6,821 bases of DNA from Leptospira sp. (GCA_025457985.1 JALOTI010000107.1:1-6821), one strand, 5' to 3'; numbered from the stretch's first letter, positions 1 through 6,821 are shown. Notes: generated from the letters alone by a model not told the origin. Numbers and translations are program-made.

Positions 1-3
1 AAT

Positions 4-1815
4 GTGGAACAGATAGAACGAGATAGTTCTATTGATAGGGACAAAACAGAAAACTATTGTGTGGATCTCTGTTTTAAGCAAAATCCTCCGATACTAAAGA
101 AGTTGAATGTTCTAGAGTTCCACCCAAATGAACCTGGGGATCCTGAAAATCCAAAGACTTTCATAAAACACAACACTGTTTTTGCTAGACCAACTACTTC
201 TGACGGTGGCACAGCTTTTCGATATGCTTTAGGATTGAACGAACATTCTATAAATGCCATTAAAGGTTGGTTTAACGAAAAAAGAAAGTATGTCGGTAAA
301 GAAAAAATGCGAAAGGTAATCAAAGCTGCCTGTGATTCCAATCGGCTCTTTGACACTTATGCATCCACCGAGATAGGAAATTTGTTCCAGTGCCCTTATG
401 ACAAAACCAAAGCCCAAAAGGATGCCACCATTGTTATTCATTTAAAACCGATACTCAAACAATTGGTAGATGATAAAATTTTATTCTTCTTCAGAAATGA
501 TTCAGCGTCCAGGCCTGCAAACAAAAGTGTTTTTGTTTACAACAAGTCGAGTGAGATTGCAGACCGTTATGATGCATATATAGATTATATTAAAAATACT
601 ATTTATCCAGTATTGAAAAATCTAGGAGTGATGGGAGAAATTACGGAAGATTCTTGGAGTTCTCCCAAGTCGATACTCTCTGAAATTTTATCGTTTCTAA
701 ATGAGTCGTACGGAGATCAAAAAACTCTTGTTGAGGAGTGTTTGGTACTGAATGAAATCATAGAAAAAGATCGAGAAAAAGAAGAAAAACAAAAAAGGAA
801 GCAACAAGTAGAAGACTTGTTGGGTTTTTTGGCTGAAGCGGGCAGAATCGTTGAAGTAAATATGCTCCGGGTAAATGGAGAACCTCTAACGGATGAATTT
901 CGTTCCACACTTCTTTCGAATTCCGAGATCCTATTTGCAGAATATGCAGATAGGAAGACTTTAAATGAATTTATTCTTCACAAATCCTGCATACCTCAGG
1001 CTATCGAATCTGCCAAACGAAGTTTTCAAATCAAAAAATCGGATTTAGAAATTCGAGTCTTAAATTTAATGAATGTTTCTGTTCTATTAAATGACGATAG
1101 TGCGCGAAGAATACTGGAAGAAGTCGAAGCTCAGAGTCTTTTCCAATTTTTACCTTTTTTTACAAGGCTTTGGCGGATGATTATGGGGAATATGGTTGTT
1201 CATAAATTCGAAATTCCGGCTATCAAAGCAAGACTTCAAATTCAATTGAACAAAGATTTGGCGACACAAAAGGCAATTAAACTAAATTTAGAAAAAGAAA
1301 AATTAGTAAAAGCAAGACTTAAAGAACGAGAAGAGGCCGAGAAGGAAATCCAAAAACGAGCAAAGGCAGCTGTAGCAAACCAAGATGCGGACGGTTCGGA
1401 TTCTGAGGTCACAAAACAAGGTAGCCCAGAAGAAGAGAAAAAATGGAAAGAGTCCATTGAAGCCGTAATTCGAATTTTAGATGAAGCTTGGGATTTTGGA
1501 GTTCTACCTGATAGGGAATATGTTCTCAACAAACTGAATGGAAAGTTTACAGAAGATAACCTAATTTTTTTCTTAAAGAAGTTTGGTGGCAAAGAGCTTT
1601 ATAGTTTTCCAATTCGAAACCAACCAGAAAAATACAAATGGCCGATCCTGATATCCACATCCTATTTAAAGCGAAATGGAAAACGTCTCCTAGAGAAAGT
1701 ATCCGAAGAGAGTAATAAACAACGTAATGAAAAATTTCCCAACCAAGAGAAATTCGACATTGCAGAATCACAATTGGAGTTCCTAAATCGAATTTTACCT
1801 CGATTAAAACCTTAA
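4..1815 (+). CDS. Uncharacterised charged protein with coiled-coil segments (5' end may lie outside the window)
   Basis: I do not recognise this family. The frame opens at a GTG at base 4, but the preceding in-frame codon is AAT and no ribosome binding site is visible, so the true start may lie upstream of the window. The 603 residues show no signal peptide or clear membrane segment, which suggests a cytoplasmic protein. A mixed alpha/beta N-terminal region spans about 35-200. Highly charged, probably coiled-coil stretches lie at about 250-272 ([15 protein letters not shown]) and 415-455, followed by an acidic, low-complexity linker at about 458-480. A last predicted folded region covers 481-603. 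Two aromatic runs (ILFFF at 159-163 and FQFLPFF near 380-386) look like buried strands or helices, not membrane spans. Pyruvate kinase starts 4 bp after its stop, so the two are probably co-transcribed, but this does not establish a metabolic role. Coding status is well supported by length and composition; function is unknown. Confidence 0.85.
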   Translation: MEQIERDSSIDRDKTENYCVDLCFKQNPPILKKLNVLEFHPNEPGDPENPKTFIKHNTVFARPTTSDGGTAFRYALGLNEHSINAIKGWFNEKRKYVGKEKMRKVIKAACDSNRLFDTYASTEIGNLFQCPYDKTKAQKDATIVIHLKPILKQLVDDKILFFFRNDSASRPANKSVFVYNKSSEIADRYDAYIDYIKNTIYPVLKNLGVMGEITEDSWSSPKSILSEILSFLNESYGDQKTLVEECLVLNEIIEKDREKEEKQKRKQQVEDLLGFLAEAGRIVEVNMLRVNGEPLTDEFRSTLLSNSEILFAEYADRKTLNEFILHKSCIPQAIESAKRSFQIKKSDLEIRVLNLMNVSVLLNDDSARRILEEVEAQSLFQFLPFFTRLWRMIMGNMVVHKFEIPAIKARLQIQLNKDLATQKAIKLNLEKEKLVKARLKEREEAEKEIQKRAKAAVANQDADGSDSEVTKQGSPEEEKKWKESIEAVIRILDEAWDFGVLPDREYVLNKLNGKFTEDNLIFFLKKFGGKELYSFPIRNQPEKYKWPILISTSYLKRNGKRLLEKVSEESNKQRNEKFPNQEKFDIAESQLEFLNRILPRLKP

Positions 1816-1819
1816 TGAT

Positions 1820-3256
1820 ATGCCAGCAATAGAACAACTTAGAGCTCGAAAAACGAAAATCATTTGTACCTTAGGCCCTGCAACCGCTTCGAAAGATATG
1901 ATTCGCAGTCTTGCCCACGCAGGAATGAATATTGCGCGGATCAATATGAGTCATGGTGATCATGAATTTCATAGAAAAATCATTCGTATCATTAAGTCTT
2001 TGAATAAGGATGAATTACACAAGCAACCCATATCTATACTACTTGATACGCAAGGACCAGAGATCCGAACAGGTGATGTTCAAAATGACCTTCATTTAAA
2101 AGTTGGTGAGACATTTACATTTCATATAATCCCTGGTATGGAAGCTGAAGCACAGAGTGTTTTTGTAAACTATCGGGATATCGTAAAAGATTTAAAAGTT
2201 GGTGATAAGGTTACCGTTGATAATGGGTTAATCAATTTAGCAGTTCAGGAAATCAGGGAAAACGAACTTGTCTGTAAAGTTTTAGACGGGGGTAAGTTAG
2301 GTAGTAGAAAACATATCAACCTACCTGGCATCCGTGTAAATCTGCCTTCCATTACTCCTAAAGATATGAAGGATATCTTGTTTGGATTGGAAGAAGATAT
2401 AGATTTCATTGCTTTATCGTTTGTTAGGTCTCCTGAGGATGTAATACAGCTACGTGGAATCATCGACGAAAAAAAACACCATGCTCAAATTATTTCAAAA
2501 ATTGAAGACCAAGAAGGTTTAAAAAACCTAGACGAGATCATCAAATTTTCAGATGGGATTATGGTCGCAAGAGGGGATTTGGGCGTCGAAATTCAAATAG
2601 AGGAATTGCCGATTGTCCAGAGGCGTATCATTAAGAGATGTCAAGAAGAAGGGAAACGAGTAATCGTTGCAACCCATTTACTTGAATCGATGATTACGAA
2701 TGCGTCACCAACACGCGCTGAAGTAACTGATGTGGCAAATGCAGTTTACGAAGAAGCCGATGCAATTATGCTTTCTGGTGAAACAGCTATGGGCAAATTT
2801 CCAGTTCGTTGCGTTGAGATGTTGGACAAAATTGCACGAAGGATGGAACAATCCATCAACTTGGGTATGGCTTCACAGAGAAAGCCAAAAGACAAAAAAG
2901 AAGAAATGGCAAGATCAGCTGCTAATCTAGCAGATTCGATGCAGATTCCAGCAATTATTGTGATAACCCGCCGAGGAATAACTGCTAATAATCTAGCCTC
3001 TTTTCATCCTAAATATCCAATTGTTCATGCGTTTACCAACATGACATCCGTTAGACGAAAACTATGGTTGACGCGTGGCGTTATACCGTATCGGGTGGAT
3101 TTTTCATCTGATCCAGAAAAAACAATCAATCTTGCAATACAAACTTTGGTCAATAATGGTTATTTGCAAGAGGGTGAGAAAGTGGTAATTCTTTCCGATA
3201 TCATCGCCGGGGAAGATCGCGTTGAGACCATTCAAATTCGCGAAGTTAAAGGATAA
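1820..3256 (+). CDS. pyk: Pyruvate kinase
   Basis: This enzyme catalyses the last ATP-yielding step of glycolysis, phosphoenolpyruvate plus ADP to pyruvate plus ATP, in the cytosol. The 478-residue length is normal for bacteria. The N-terminal [11 protein letters not shown] strand (11-21) opens the TIM-barrel A domain. R40, N42, S44 and H45 (ARINMSHG) match the nucleotide and potassium site. [10 protein letters not shown] (76-85) leads into the B domain. The signature [11 protein letters not shown] (224-234) carries the catalytic lysine K227 and metal ligand E229; VARGDLGVE (249-257) includes metal ligand D253. ATHLLESM (284-291), [13 protein letters not shown] and MLSGETAMG (317-325) complete the active site. 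The C domain runs from about 360 to 478. E81 takes the place of the glutamate linked in the family to potassium dependence, so a potassium-requiring enzyme is predicted. Q78 replaces the usual lysine of DTKGPE, and H286 replaces the usual Gln of ATQMLESM. The ATG has no clear Shine-Dalgarno and sits 4 bp after the upstream stop, which suggests translational coupling. Confidence 0.97.
   Translation: MPAIEQLRARKTKIICTLGPATASKDMIRSLAHAGMNIARINMSHGDHEFHRKIIRIIKSLNKDELHKQPISILLDTQGPEIRTGDVQNDLHLKVGETFTFHIIPGMEAEAQSVFVNYRDIVKDLKVGDKVTVDNGLINLAVQEIRENELVCKVLDGGKLGSRKHINLPGIRVNLPSITPKDMKDILFGLEEDIDFIALSFVRSPEDVIQLRGIIDEKKHHAQIISKIEDQEGLKNLDEIIKFSDGIMVARGDLGVEIQIEELPIVQRRIIKRCQEEGKRVIVATHLLESMITNASPTRAEVTDVANAVYEEADAIMLSGETAMGKFPVRCVEMLDKIARRMEQSINLGMASQRKPKDKKEEMARSAANLADSMQIPAIIVITRRGITANNLASFHPKYPIVHAFTNMTSVRRKLWLTRGVIPYRVDFSSDPEKTINLAIQTLVNNGYLQEGEKVVILSDIIAGEDRVETIQIREVKG
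3209..3215 (+). promoter_or_regulatory. Ribosome binding site deciding the TTG start of the outer-membrane barrel gene
   Basis: GGGGAAG lies inside the 3' end of pyk, 6 nt before the TTG at 3222. This frame is open only from 3189, and the next TTG lies beyond the hydrophobic signal segment. An AAAGGA (3248-3253) overlaps the pyk stop but has no usable start codon at a suitable distance in this frame. The TTG at 3222 is therefore the only start that gives a complete export signal. Confidence 0.5.
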
Positions 3257-4694
3257 GTTCCTAAGATTTAGTCTACTTGGGTGTTACCTTTTTTCATTCT
3301 ATTTCATTTTTAGCTCAAAGTCTTCGTTGTATGCACAACCTAAGGATAAAGAACTTAAAGTTTTACCAGAATGGCTTGGCGCATTTAAGAAGCTGGATGA
3401 GACGGAGTTAAAGAATAAAAGGGAAGGTTGGTATGTAACTGGTTTGCCCCTATTTGGGAACGATGCTGTATCAGGAACAGGTCTTGGAGCTCTTGCAAAC
3501 TTTATATACAACGGAACTAAGGAAGATACTTCTTTTGAATATACCCCGTATGAACATCTAATCAGTGTTGGATTGTATAGAACATCTAAAAACGCGGAAA
3601 CCTATTACGTAAGTTGGGATGCTCCATACTTCTTAGATACCGCCTACCGGATTAAATCCGACATCTACTACGATTCGAACCTCTTCAACCAATACTTCGG
3701 TCTTGGTAAGGAATCTATGCGACCTCTGTCGTACCGTGAAAGAAACGAAGACGGTGGTCGTTTGGTGCGGAATGCAGAATTTAGCGAATTTGAGTCCGCA
3801 AATTCCTATGCTCGAAATCGTGCAGGCAAGGATTGGGTTTCGACCCAAAGATACAATGAATATCAATTTGAAACCGTTGGTACGAATTTTTCTTTGGACA
3901 AAACTGTATTTCAAGTATTTCGGATTTGGTCTGGAGTTGAGTTTTCACGAAATATTGTTAGACGTTATGATGGAACCTGGACCAAAGCACGAGAACCTCT
4001 CACCGAAGTTATGTTACCAGTTCAAGAATCCCCTTCCAAATTAACAGAGGATTCTAAATCAGGAAAAATTCTAGGTTTGGAAGGGGGTTATCTAAATTAC
4101 GTTCGAGCAGGGATTGCGTATGATACCAGGGATTACGAGCCTGATCCTGACAGTGGATGGTTGGTTGAATACAACGTAAGTAAAGCTGAAAAATCGATTG
4201 GGTCTAGTTTTTCATACTACCGACATTTTGGTCAGATTAAGAATTTTTACCAACCCTTTCCAAAATACTTTGATGAGTTTGTCATTGCCCAACGAGTTGC
4301 TCTAACCAAGGCAGTAGGTGAGGTTCCCTTCTTTGACTATCGTTATATGGTTTCTATCGATGGAGCCTTTGAAGGTGTTGGTGGTGTAAGTACACTACGA
4401 GGCTATCGACAAGAAAGGTTTTATGGTCCCGTAATGGGATTTTATAATATAGAGTTTCGATTTCGAGTGGCTGATTTTCAGTTATGGGATAATTTTTTCC
4501 AAGTAAGTGTAGTTCCTTTTTACGACATTGCCCAGGTATGGGATAAAATTCGCGAAATCAATGGACAAGGATATAAACATAGTAGAGGGCTTGGGTTAAG
4601 ACTCATTTGGGACCAAGCGACTGTTATACTAATGGACTATGCTGTTTCCAAAGAAGATAAATTGTTCTATATTGACATAGGCCATGTATTCTAG
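3222..4694 (+). CDS. Omp85/BamA-TamA-like outer-membrane beta-barrel protein without POTRA domains
   Basis: Residues 1-38 form an export signal: a basic start ([11 protein letters not shown]), a hydrophobic aromatic core, and a likely signal peptidase I site after SLYA (A38). The mature protein reaches a beta-barrel directly ([17 protein letters not shown], 74-90), leaving only about 35 residues before it and therefore no room for POTRA repeats. Omp85 hallmarks are [14 protein letters not shown] (300-313), [10 protein letters not shown] (391-400; the VRGF/Y-type motif of the loop that folds into the barrel), a penultimate FYDIAQVWD strand (433-441), SRGLGLRL (454-461), and a terminal strand ending in phenylalanine (F490), the usual recognition signal for outer-membrane insertion. 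Aromatic and Tyr-rich strands fill 120-300. At 490 residues it is much shorter than BamA (about 800). By family it should sit in the outer membrane, but whether it assembles or secretes proteins is unknown. The gene overlaps pyk by 35 bp. LLGC (18-21) resembles a lipobox, but the hydrophobic core continues past it, so lipidation is unlikely. Confidence 0.88.
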   Translation: MRPFKFAKLKDKFLRFSLLGCYLFSFYFIFSSKSSLYAQPKDKELKVLPEWLGAFKKLDETELKNKREGWYVTGLPLFGNDAVSGTGLGALANFIYNGTKEDTSFEYTPYEHLISVGLYRTSKNAETYYVSWDAPYFLDTAYRIKSDIYYDSNLFNQYFGLGKESMRPLSYRERNEDGGRLVRNAEFSEFESANSYARNRAGKDWVSTQRYNEYQFETVGTNFSLDKTVFQVFRIWSGVEFSRNIVRRYDGTWTKAREPLTEVMLPVQESPSKLTEDSKSGKILGLEGGYLNYVRAGIAYDTRDYEPDPDSGWLVEYNVSKAEKSIGSSFSYYRHFGQIKNFYQPFPKYFDEFVIAQRVALTKAVGEVPFFDYRYMVSIDGAFEGVGGVSTLRGYRQERFYGPVMGFYNIEFRFRVADFQLWDNFFQVSVVPFYDIAQVWDKIREINGQGYKHSRGLGLRLIWDQATVILMDYAVSKEDKLFYIDIGHVF

Positions 4695-5401
4695 AGCTTC
4701 ATCGGTACTTCAATGACAAGAACCTCGGATTTTATAAGAGGTTTGATTTCGAACAAATCAGTTTCCCAAAGACCAAGGGCATCTCTCCTTTCGAGTATAG
4801 TTCCATTGATTTCTATTTTCCCGCTGATTAAAAATACGTAAGCCCCTTGTCCTTTACTGTGCATACTATAAGTGGTCGAATATCCCGGCTCTAAATCTGC
4901 GAGAGAAAAATATGCATCTTGATTTATCCAGACAGCAGAGTCATCGTTAGGTGAAACAACGGTTTGGAATTTGTTTGTCCTACCTGATCTAGGAAATGAT
5001 TTTTGATCATATCTTGGAGCAATATTTTGTTTTTTAGGTAATATCCAAATCTGTAAAAAATTAACTTTTTTATCGTTACTATGATTGAATTCAGAGTGTT
5101 GGATGCCAGTTCCTGCTGACATAATTTGGACATCACCCGTTTGGATGACGCCGATAGTTCCAATACTGTCTTTATGAGCCAGTTCACCAAACAATGGTAT
5201 GGAAACGATTTCCATATTTTGATGTGGGTGTGTACCAAATCCCATGGAAGGTTCGACTATGTCATCGTTTAGAACTCGGAGAGCTCCAAAGTTCGTTTTT
5301 TCGGGATTGTACCAATGTCCGAAGCTAAAGGAATGATGGCTATCCAACCAACCCATGGATACGTGGCCTCGGTCTTTGTGGGAGTGGAAAATTTGGTTCA
5401 T
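4691..5401 (-). CDS. Pirin family protein, YhhW-type bicupin (possible quercetin 2,3-dioxygenase)
   Basis: The 236-residue protein matches E. coli YhhW in length and order of motifs: HGWLDSxHSFSF-like GWLDSHHSFSFGHWYNP (17-33), LRVLNDD (41-47), GFGTHPHQNMEI (54-65), HKDSIG (76-81) and IMSAGTGIQHSE (93-104). H58, H60, H102 and E104 are the expected ligands of one metal ion in the N-terminal cupin. The C-terminal cupin (about 155-236) has no metal set, as is usual. Family members can oxidise quercetin in vitro, but their physiological role is poorly known and often tied to stress or redox control. I chose the ATG at 5401 because the protein aligns from there and AGAGG precedes it. The open frame continues to 5665, but that extension would overlap the divergent caspase-like gene and has no family match. 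Its TAG shares the CTAG at 4691-4694 with the convergent barrel gene. Confidence 0.93.
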   Translation of the reverse strand: MNQIFHSHKDRGHVSMGWLDSHHSFSFGHWYNPEKTNFGALRVLNDDIVEPSMGFGTHPHQNMEIVSIPLFGELAHKDSIGTIGVIQTGDVQIMSAGTGIQHSEFNHSNDKKVNFLQIWILPKKQNIAPRYDQKSFPRSGRTNKFQTVVSPNDDSAVWINQDAYFSLADLEPGYSTTYSMHSKGQGAYVFLISGKIEINGTILERRDALGLWETDLFEIKPLIKSEVLVIEVPMKL

Positions 5402-5405
5402 AAAG

Positions 5406-5410
5406 CCTCT
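5406..5410 (-). promoter_or_regulatory. Ribosome binding site of the pirin gene
   Basis: Read on the minus strand, AGAGG stands 4 nt before the ATG at 5401. It supports this start over the longer open frame that reaches back to 5665. Spacing is slightly short. Confidence 0.55.
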
Positions 5411-5413
5411 ACT

Positions 5414-5442
5414 GTTCAATAATAAATAGTTTAATATTGAAC
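5414..5442. repeat. Perfect 8-bp inverted repeat overlapping the candidate operator
   Basis: GTTCAATA at 5414-5421 is the exact reverse complement of TATTGAAC at 5435-5442, with 13 nt between them. The right arm is shared with the 20-bp palindrome, so the region holds three related GTTCAAT/GTTTAAT half-sites. They could be a second regulator site, or a stem formed in the pirin leader. Confidence 0.4.
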
Positions 5443-5445
5443 TAT
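5426..5445. promoter_or_regulatory. Candidate operator palindrome in the pirin/caspase-like divergent region
   Basis: ATAGTTTAATATTGAACTAT is a 20-bp inverted repeat with 9 of 10 base pairs matching; only the 7th/14th pair fails. It covers the pirin -10 box, and its right half holds TTGAAC (5437-5442), which could act as a weak -35 for the divergent gene, with TATTGC 17 nt on. Size and symmetry suit a dimeric winged-helix repressor such as a MarR- or HxlR-type protein. No such regulator is encoded in the window, so its identity is unknown. Confidence 0.45.
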
Positions 5446-5455
5446 ATTTAGTCAA
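5428..5455 (-). promoter_or_regulatory. Probable sigma-70-type promoter of the pirin gene
   Basis: On the minus strand, TTGACT (5455-5450) is a near-consensus -35 box. It is followed after 16 nt by TAAACT (5433-5428) as the -10 box. Transcription would begin around 5420, giving a leader of about 20 nt that contains the AGAGG. The -10 lies inside the palindrome at 5426-5445. Assignment is by eye only. Confidence 0.5.
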
Positions 5456-5528
5456 GGAATATTGCCCGTAAAACATAAAAAAATGAAAATGGGTTTTCAG
5501 TTTCCTGCCAAAATTTAGAATACTTTTA

Positions 5529-6632
5529 ATGTCGAAGCCATTGGAAATACGGAGAAAGTTAGTCTTTTTATACGTTTCTCTTTGGTCTTTGATTTTAGCA
5601 AACCCTTTGGCCTCCCAATCCGTGCCCAAACGAATGGCACTCATCGTAGGTGTTAATGAATACAAGGATCTAAGTTTAGGAAATTTAAAAACCGCAAAAA
5701 ACGACGCTCTTGGGCTAACGAAGATTTTGTTCAGTTATGGTTCTTATCAGAAAATTGAAGCGCTCGTAGCAGAAGGTAGTAAAGAATTTACACCCAATCG
5801 AGTAAATATTCTGAGTCATTTTGATTCGCTACTTGAGGAAACGGGAAGCGAAGATCTGTTTATATTTTATTTTTCAGGCCACGGCATCATTGATTATAAC
5901 GATAAAGTTTATCTTCTCCCAGAAGATGCTGATCCATCCCGTCCGTTTGAAACCGGAATCTCGGTTGAAAGTTTGATTGCAAAGACCAGAGAGAAGAACC
6001 TCAAGCGAGTCGTTTTTTTAATAGATGCTTGTAGAAATCCTCAAGACGGTAGAGGGGAGGAAGGTAAAAATTTTCTTCAGTCTGTTTCCTTCAAGGATAC
6101 AGAAGTGATTTCAATCTTCTACTCTTCTAAATTGGGCAGTCCCAGTTTTGAAGATCAAAAATCTGGTTACGGTATTTTTACTAAATATTTAATTTATGGT
6201 TTAGAAGGCAGGGCTGATGCAAATTTTAATGGTGAAGTCTCGTATTCTGAACTTACTACTTATGTTATCTCTTCATTGAAAGATTGGTCGAAAGAAAACC
6301 AAAAATCGCAAAGACCTTATACAAAGGAATACACTGAAAAATCAGAAGACGTTATTCTCACATATGCAATCAATCCTAAAACATCGCTTGCTGATGCACC
6401 ATTGTTTAACCCGTACAATCCAACTTATGCCTTTCGTTCCTTTTTACTTCCTGGTTGGGGGCAATATGTCCGTGGACAAGAAGAAAAGGGCAAATACTTC
6501 ATGTCAGCCTTTACCGTCGGTTTGTTGCATGCAGGTTTTCGATACCATAATTATAGAAACGCAGCGAATGCATATGAATCCGCAGTAGGAATTCCGCCCA
6601 ATCCAAGAGTCGGGAAGCCGAACTTCCGATGA
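5529..6632 (+). CDS. Exported caspase-family (peptidase C14, metacaspase-like) protein with EF-hand loop and DUF5683-type C terminus, apparently cut short
   Basis: A signal peptide covers about 1-30 (basic KPLEIRRK, then a hydrophobic core ending near ASQ), so the protein is probably exported. The caspase fold follows: ALIVGVNEYKD (37-47), strand FIFYFSGHG with catalytic H118, the YLLPEDAD segment (128-135), and VVFLIDACRNP with nucleophile C168. DANFNGEVSYSE (230-241) is a complete 12-residue EF-hand loop with D, N, N, E, S and E at the calcium-ligand positions. From about 300, FRSFLLPGWGQYVRGQEEKGKY starts a DUF5683-type domain with a hydrophobic segment (FMSAFTVGLLHAGF, 324-337), so the C terminus is probably membrane-bound. 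Clan CD enzymes of this kind cleave after basic or acidic residues, but the specificity here is not visible. The gene diverges from pirin with 127 bp between them and has no clear Shine-Dalgarno. The reading ends at a TGA inside foreign-looking sequence; the residues after about GIPPNP (354-359) are doubtful and the native protein is probably longer. Confidence 0.88.
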   Translation: MSKPLEIRRKLVFLYVSLWSLILANPLASQSVPKRMALIVGVNEYKDLSLGNLKTAKNDALGLTKILFSYGSYQKIEALVAEGSKEFTPNRVNILSHFDSLLEETGSEDLFIFYFSGHGIIDYNDKVYLLPEDADPSRPFETGISVESLIAKTREKNLKRVVFLIDACRNPQDGRGEEGKNFLQSVSFKDTEVISIFYSSKLGSPSFEDQKSGYGIFTKYLIYGLEGRADANFNGEVSYSELTTYVISSLKDWSKENQKSQRPYTKEYTEKSEDVILTYAINPKTSLADAPLFNPYNPTYAFRSFLLPGWGQYVRGQEEKGKYFMSAFTVGLLHAGFRYHNYRNAANAYESAVGIPPNPRVGKPNFR

Positions 6633-6821
6633 ATTCCGACGTTGATCTGAACTTGATCAACCCAGGCGAGTTTGATGCGTGGATGCAAGGCGGCCTTACC
6701 AAGACATCGCCGACTAACCTGCCTGAAGGTCACTTCACGGTGCTGGCCCATGGGGCAGGCGGCGTCGTGGTTTACGATCACAGGCCAATCACTGAGGGGA
6801 CTTATGAGATTGCGACTCTCC
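6597..6821. other. Composition break: GC-rich terminal segment unlike the rest of the window
   Basis: From 6631 to 6821 I count 107 G or C in 191 bases (56%), against 24 of 60 in the sample block 6361-6420. The change falls within the DUF5683-type domain of the caspase-like gene, whose frame then ends within about 35 bases. The exact border is uncertain (roughly 6590-6628). An 8-bp direct repeat GAATTCCG (6589-6596 and 6631-6638) and a GGAAG/CTTCC inverted repeat (6613-6627) lie at the join. No transposase, integrase, tRNA or IS end is visible. Assembly chimera or contamination is the leading explanation; genuine recombination is possible. Confidence 0.65.
6629..6821 (+). CDS. Partial unidentified ORF, possibly part of a polymorphic-toxin-like protein (3' end outside window)
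   Basis: The frame is open from 6578 past the last base. The first ATG is at 6629, but it overlaps the caspase-like gene's stop and lacks a ribosome binding site, so it need not be a real start. About 41 of 64 third codon positions are G or C, unlike the genes upstream, which supports coding in a higher-GC genome. The visible 64 residues include LINPGEFDAWMQGG (9-22) and PEGHFTVLAHGAGG (32-45). A hydrophobic strand ending in His-Gly, followed by a segment leading to TYEIATL, recalls C-terminal domains of Rhs-type polymorphic toxins, in which the missing part carries a strand ending in a Cys. That assignment rests on memory of the motif and the Cys half is outside the window, so it is weak. 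The fragment is probably an internal piece of a larger protein joined here artificially. Confidence 0.4.
   Translation, partial: MNSDVDLNLINPGEFDAWMQGGLTKTSPTNLPEGHFTVLAHGAGGVVVYDHRPITEGTYEIATL

Noticed and set aside
1242..1592. Long minus-strand open frames opposite the first gene and pyk
   Set aside because: They lie wholly antisense to well-supported genes, are serine/phenylalanine-rich as expected for complements of Lys/Glu-rich coding DNA, and have no family match.
3275..3284. LLGC lipobox-like motif in the barrel protein's signal sequence
   Set aside because: The hydrophobic core continues well past the Cys to a better signal peptidase I site after SLYA, and the mature protein is a beta-barrel, not a lipoprotein.
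4721..4743. Inverted repeat AACCTC...GAGGTT just after the convergent stops, a possible terminator
   Set aside because: The 6-bp stem with an 11-nt loop lies inside the pirin coding region and is not followed by a T-run on either strand.
5483..5518. 11-codon open frame (MKMGFQFPAKI) just before the caspase-like gene
   Set aside because: It has no Shine-Dalgarno and no run of regulatory codons or paired hairpins, and short frames like this arise by chance in AT-rich DNA.
5402..5665. N-terminal extension of the pirin frame (88 extra residues on the minus strand)
   Set aside because: The family match starts at the ATG at 5401, which has an AGAGG before it. The extension would run through the promoter region and antisense to the signal-peptide region of the caspase-like gene.
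6551..6781. Minus-strand open frame at the right end
   Set aside because: It crosses the composition break and overlaps both plus-strand frames, and its sequence shows no recognisable motif, so it is most likely a shadow of higher-GC coding sequence.

Overview
The window looks like a piece of a spirochaete chromosome, most probably Leptospira and perhaps its saprophytic or environmental branch. This is inferred from the AT-rich composition (about 40% GC where I sampled it), the TTG and GTG start codons, and the mix of gene families. None of these is decisive alone. Gene density is high: up to about base 6600 nearly every base is coding, apart from one 127-bp divergent intergenic region.

Layout: (1) 4-3222-4694, plus strand, holds three tightly packed genes that probably form one transcription unit. 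They are an unrecognised charged 603-aa protein (which may begin before the window), pyruvate kinase (pyk), and a POTRA-less Omp85/BamA-like outer-membrane beta-barrel protein. The first two are 4 bp apart. The barrel gene starts at a TTG 35 bp inside pyk. (2) 4691-5401, minus strand, is a YhhW-type pirin that converges on the barrel gene; both stop codons lie in the same CTAG palindrome. (3) 5402-5528 is the divergent control region between pirin and the next gene. It holds a near-perfect 20-bp palindrome over the -10 of a good pirin promoter. (4) 5529-6632, plus strand, is an exported caspase-fold (peptidase C14/metacaspase-like) protein. It has an intact His/Cys dyad, a textbook EF-hand loop, and the start of a C-terminal DUF5683-type membrane domain.

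The last ~200 bases do not match the rest. GC rises to about 56% (107 of 191 bases counted from 6631), codon use changes, and the caspase-like protein ends abruptly inside its C-terminal domain. A different open frame begins at 6629 and runs off the window edge, with a FTVLAHG motif that recalls C-terminal domains of polymorphic toxins. The simplest reading is an assembly chimera or contaminating end. A real recombination junction is the alternative.

Functionally, the plus-strand cluster joins central carbon metabolism (pyk) to envelope biogenesis with no obvious biochemical link. The pirin and caspase-like genes share a control region and could be co-regulated by one repressor, for example in a stress response. 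That link is inference. I see no CRISPR array, tRNA, rRNA, insertion sequence or convincing intrinsic terminator.
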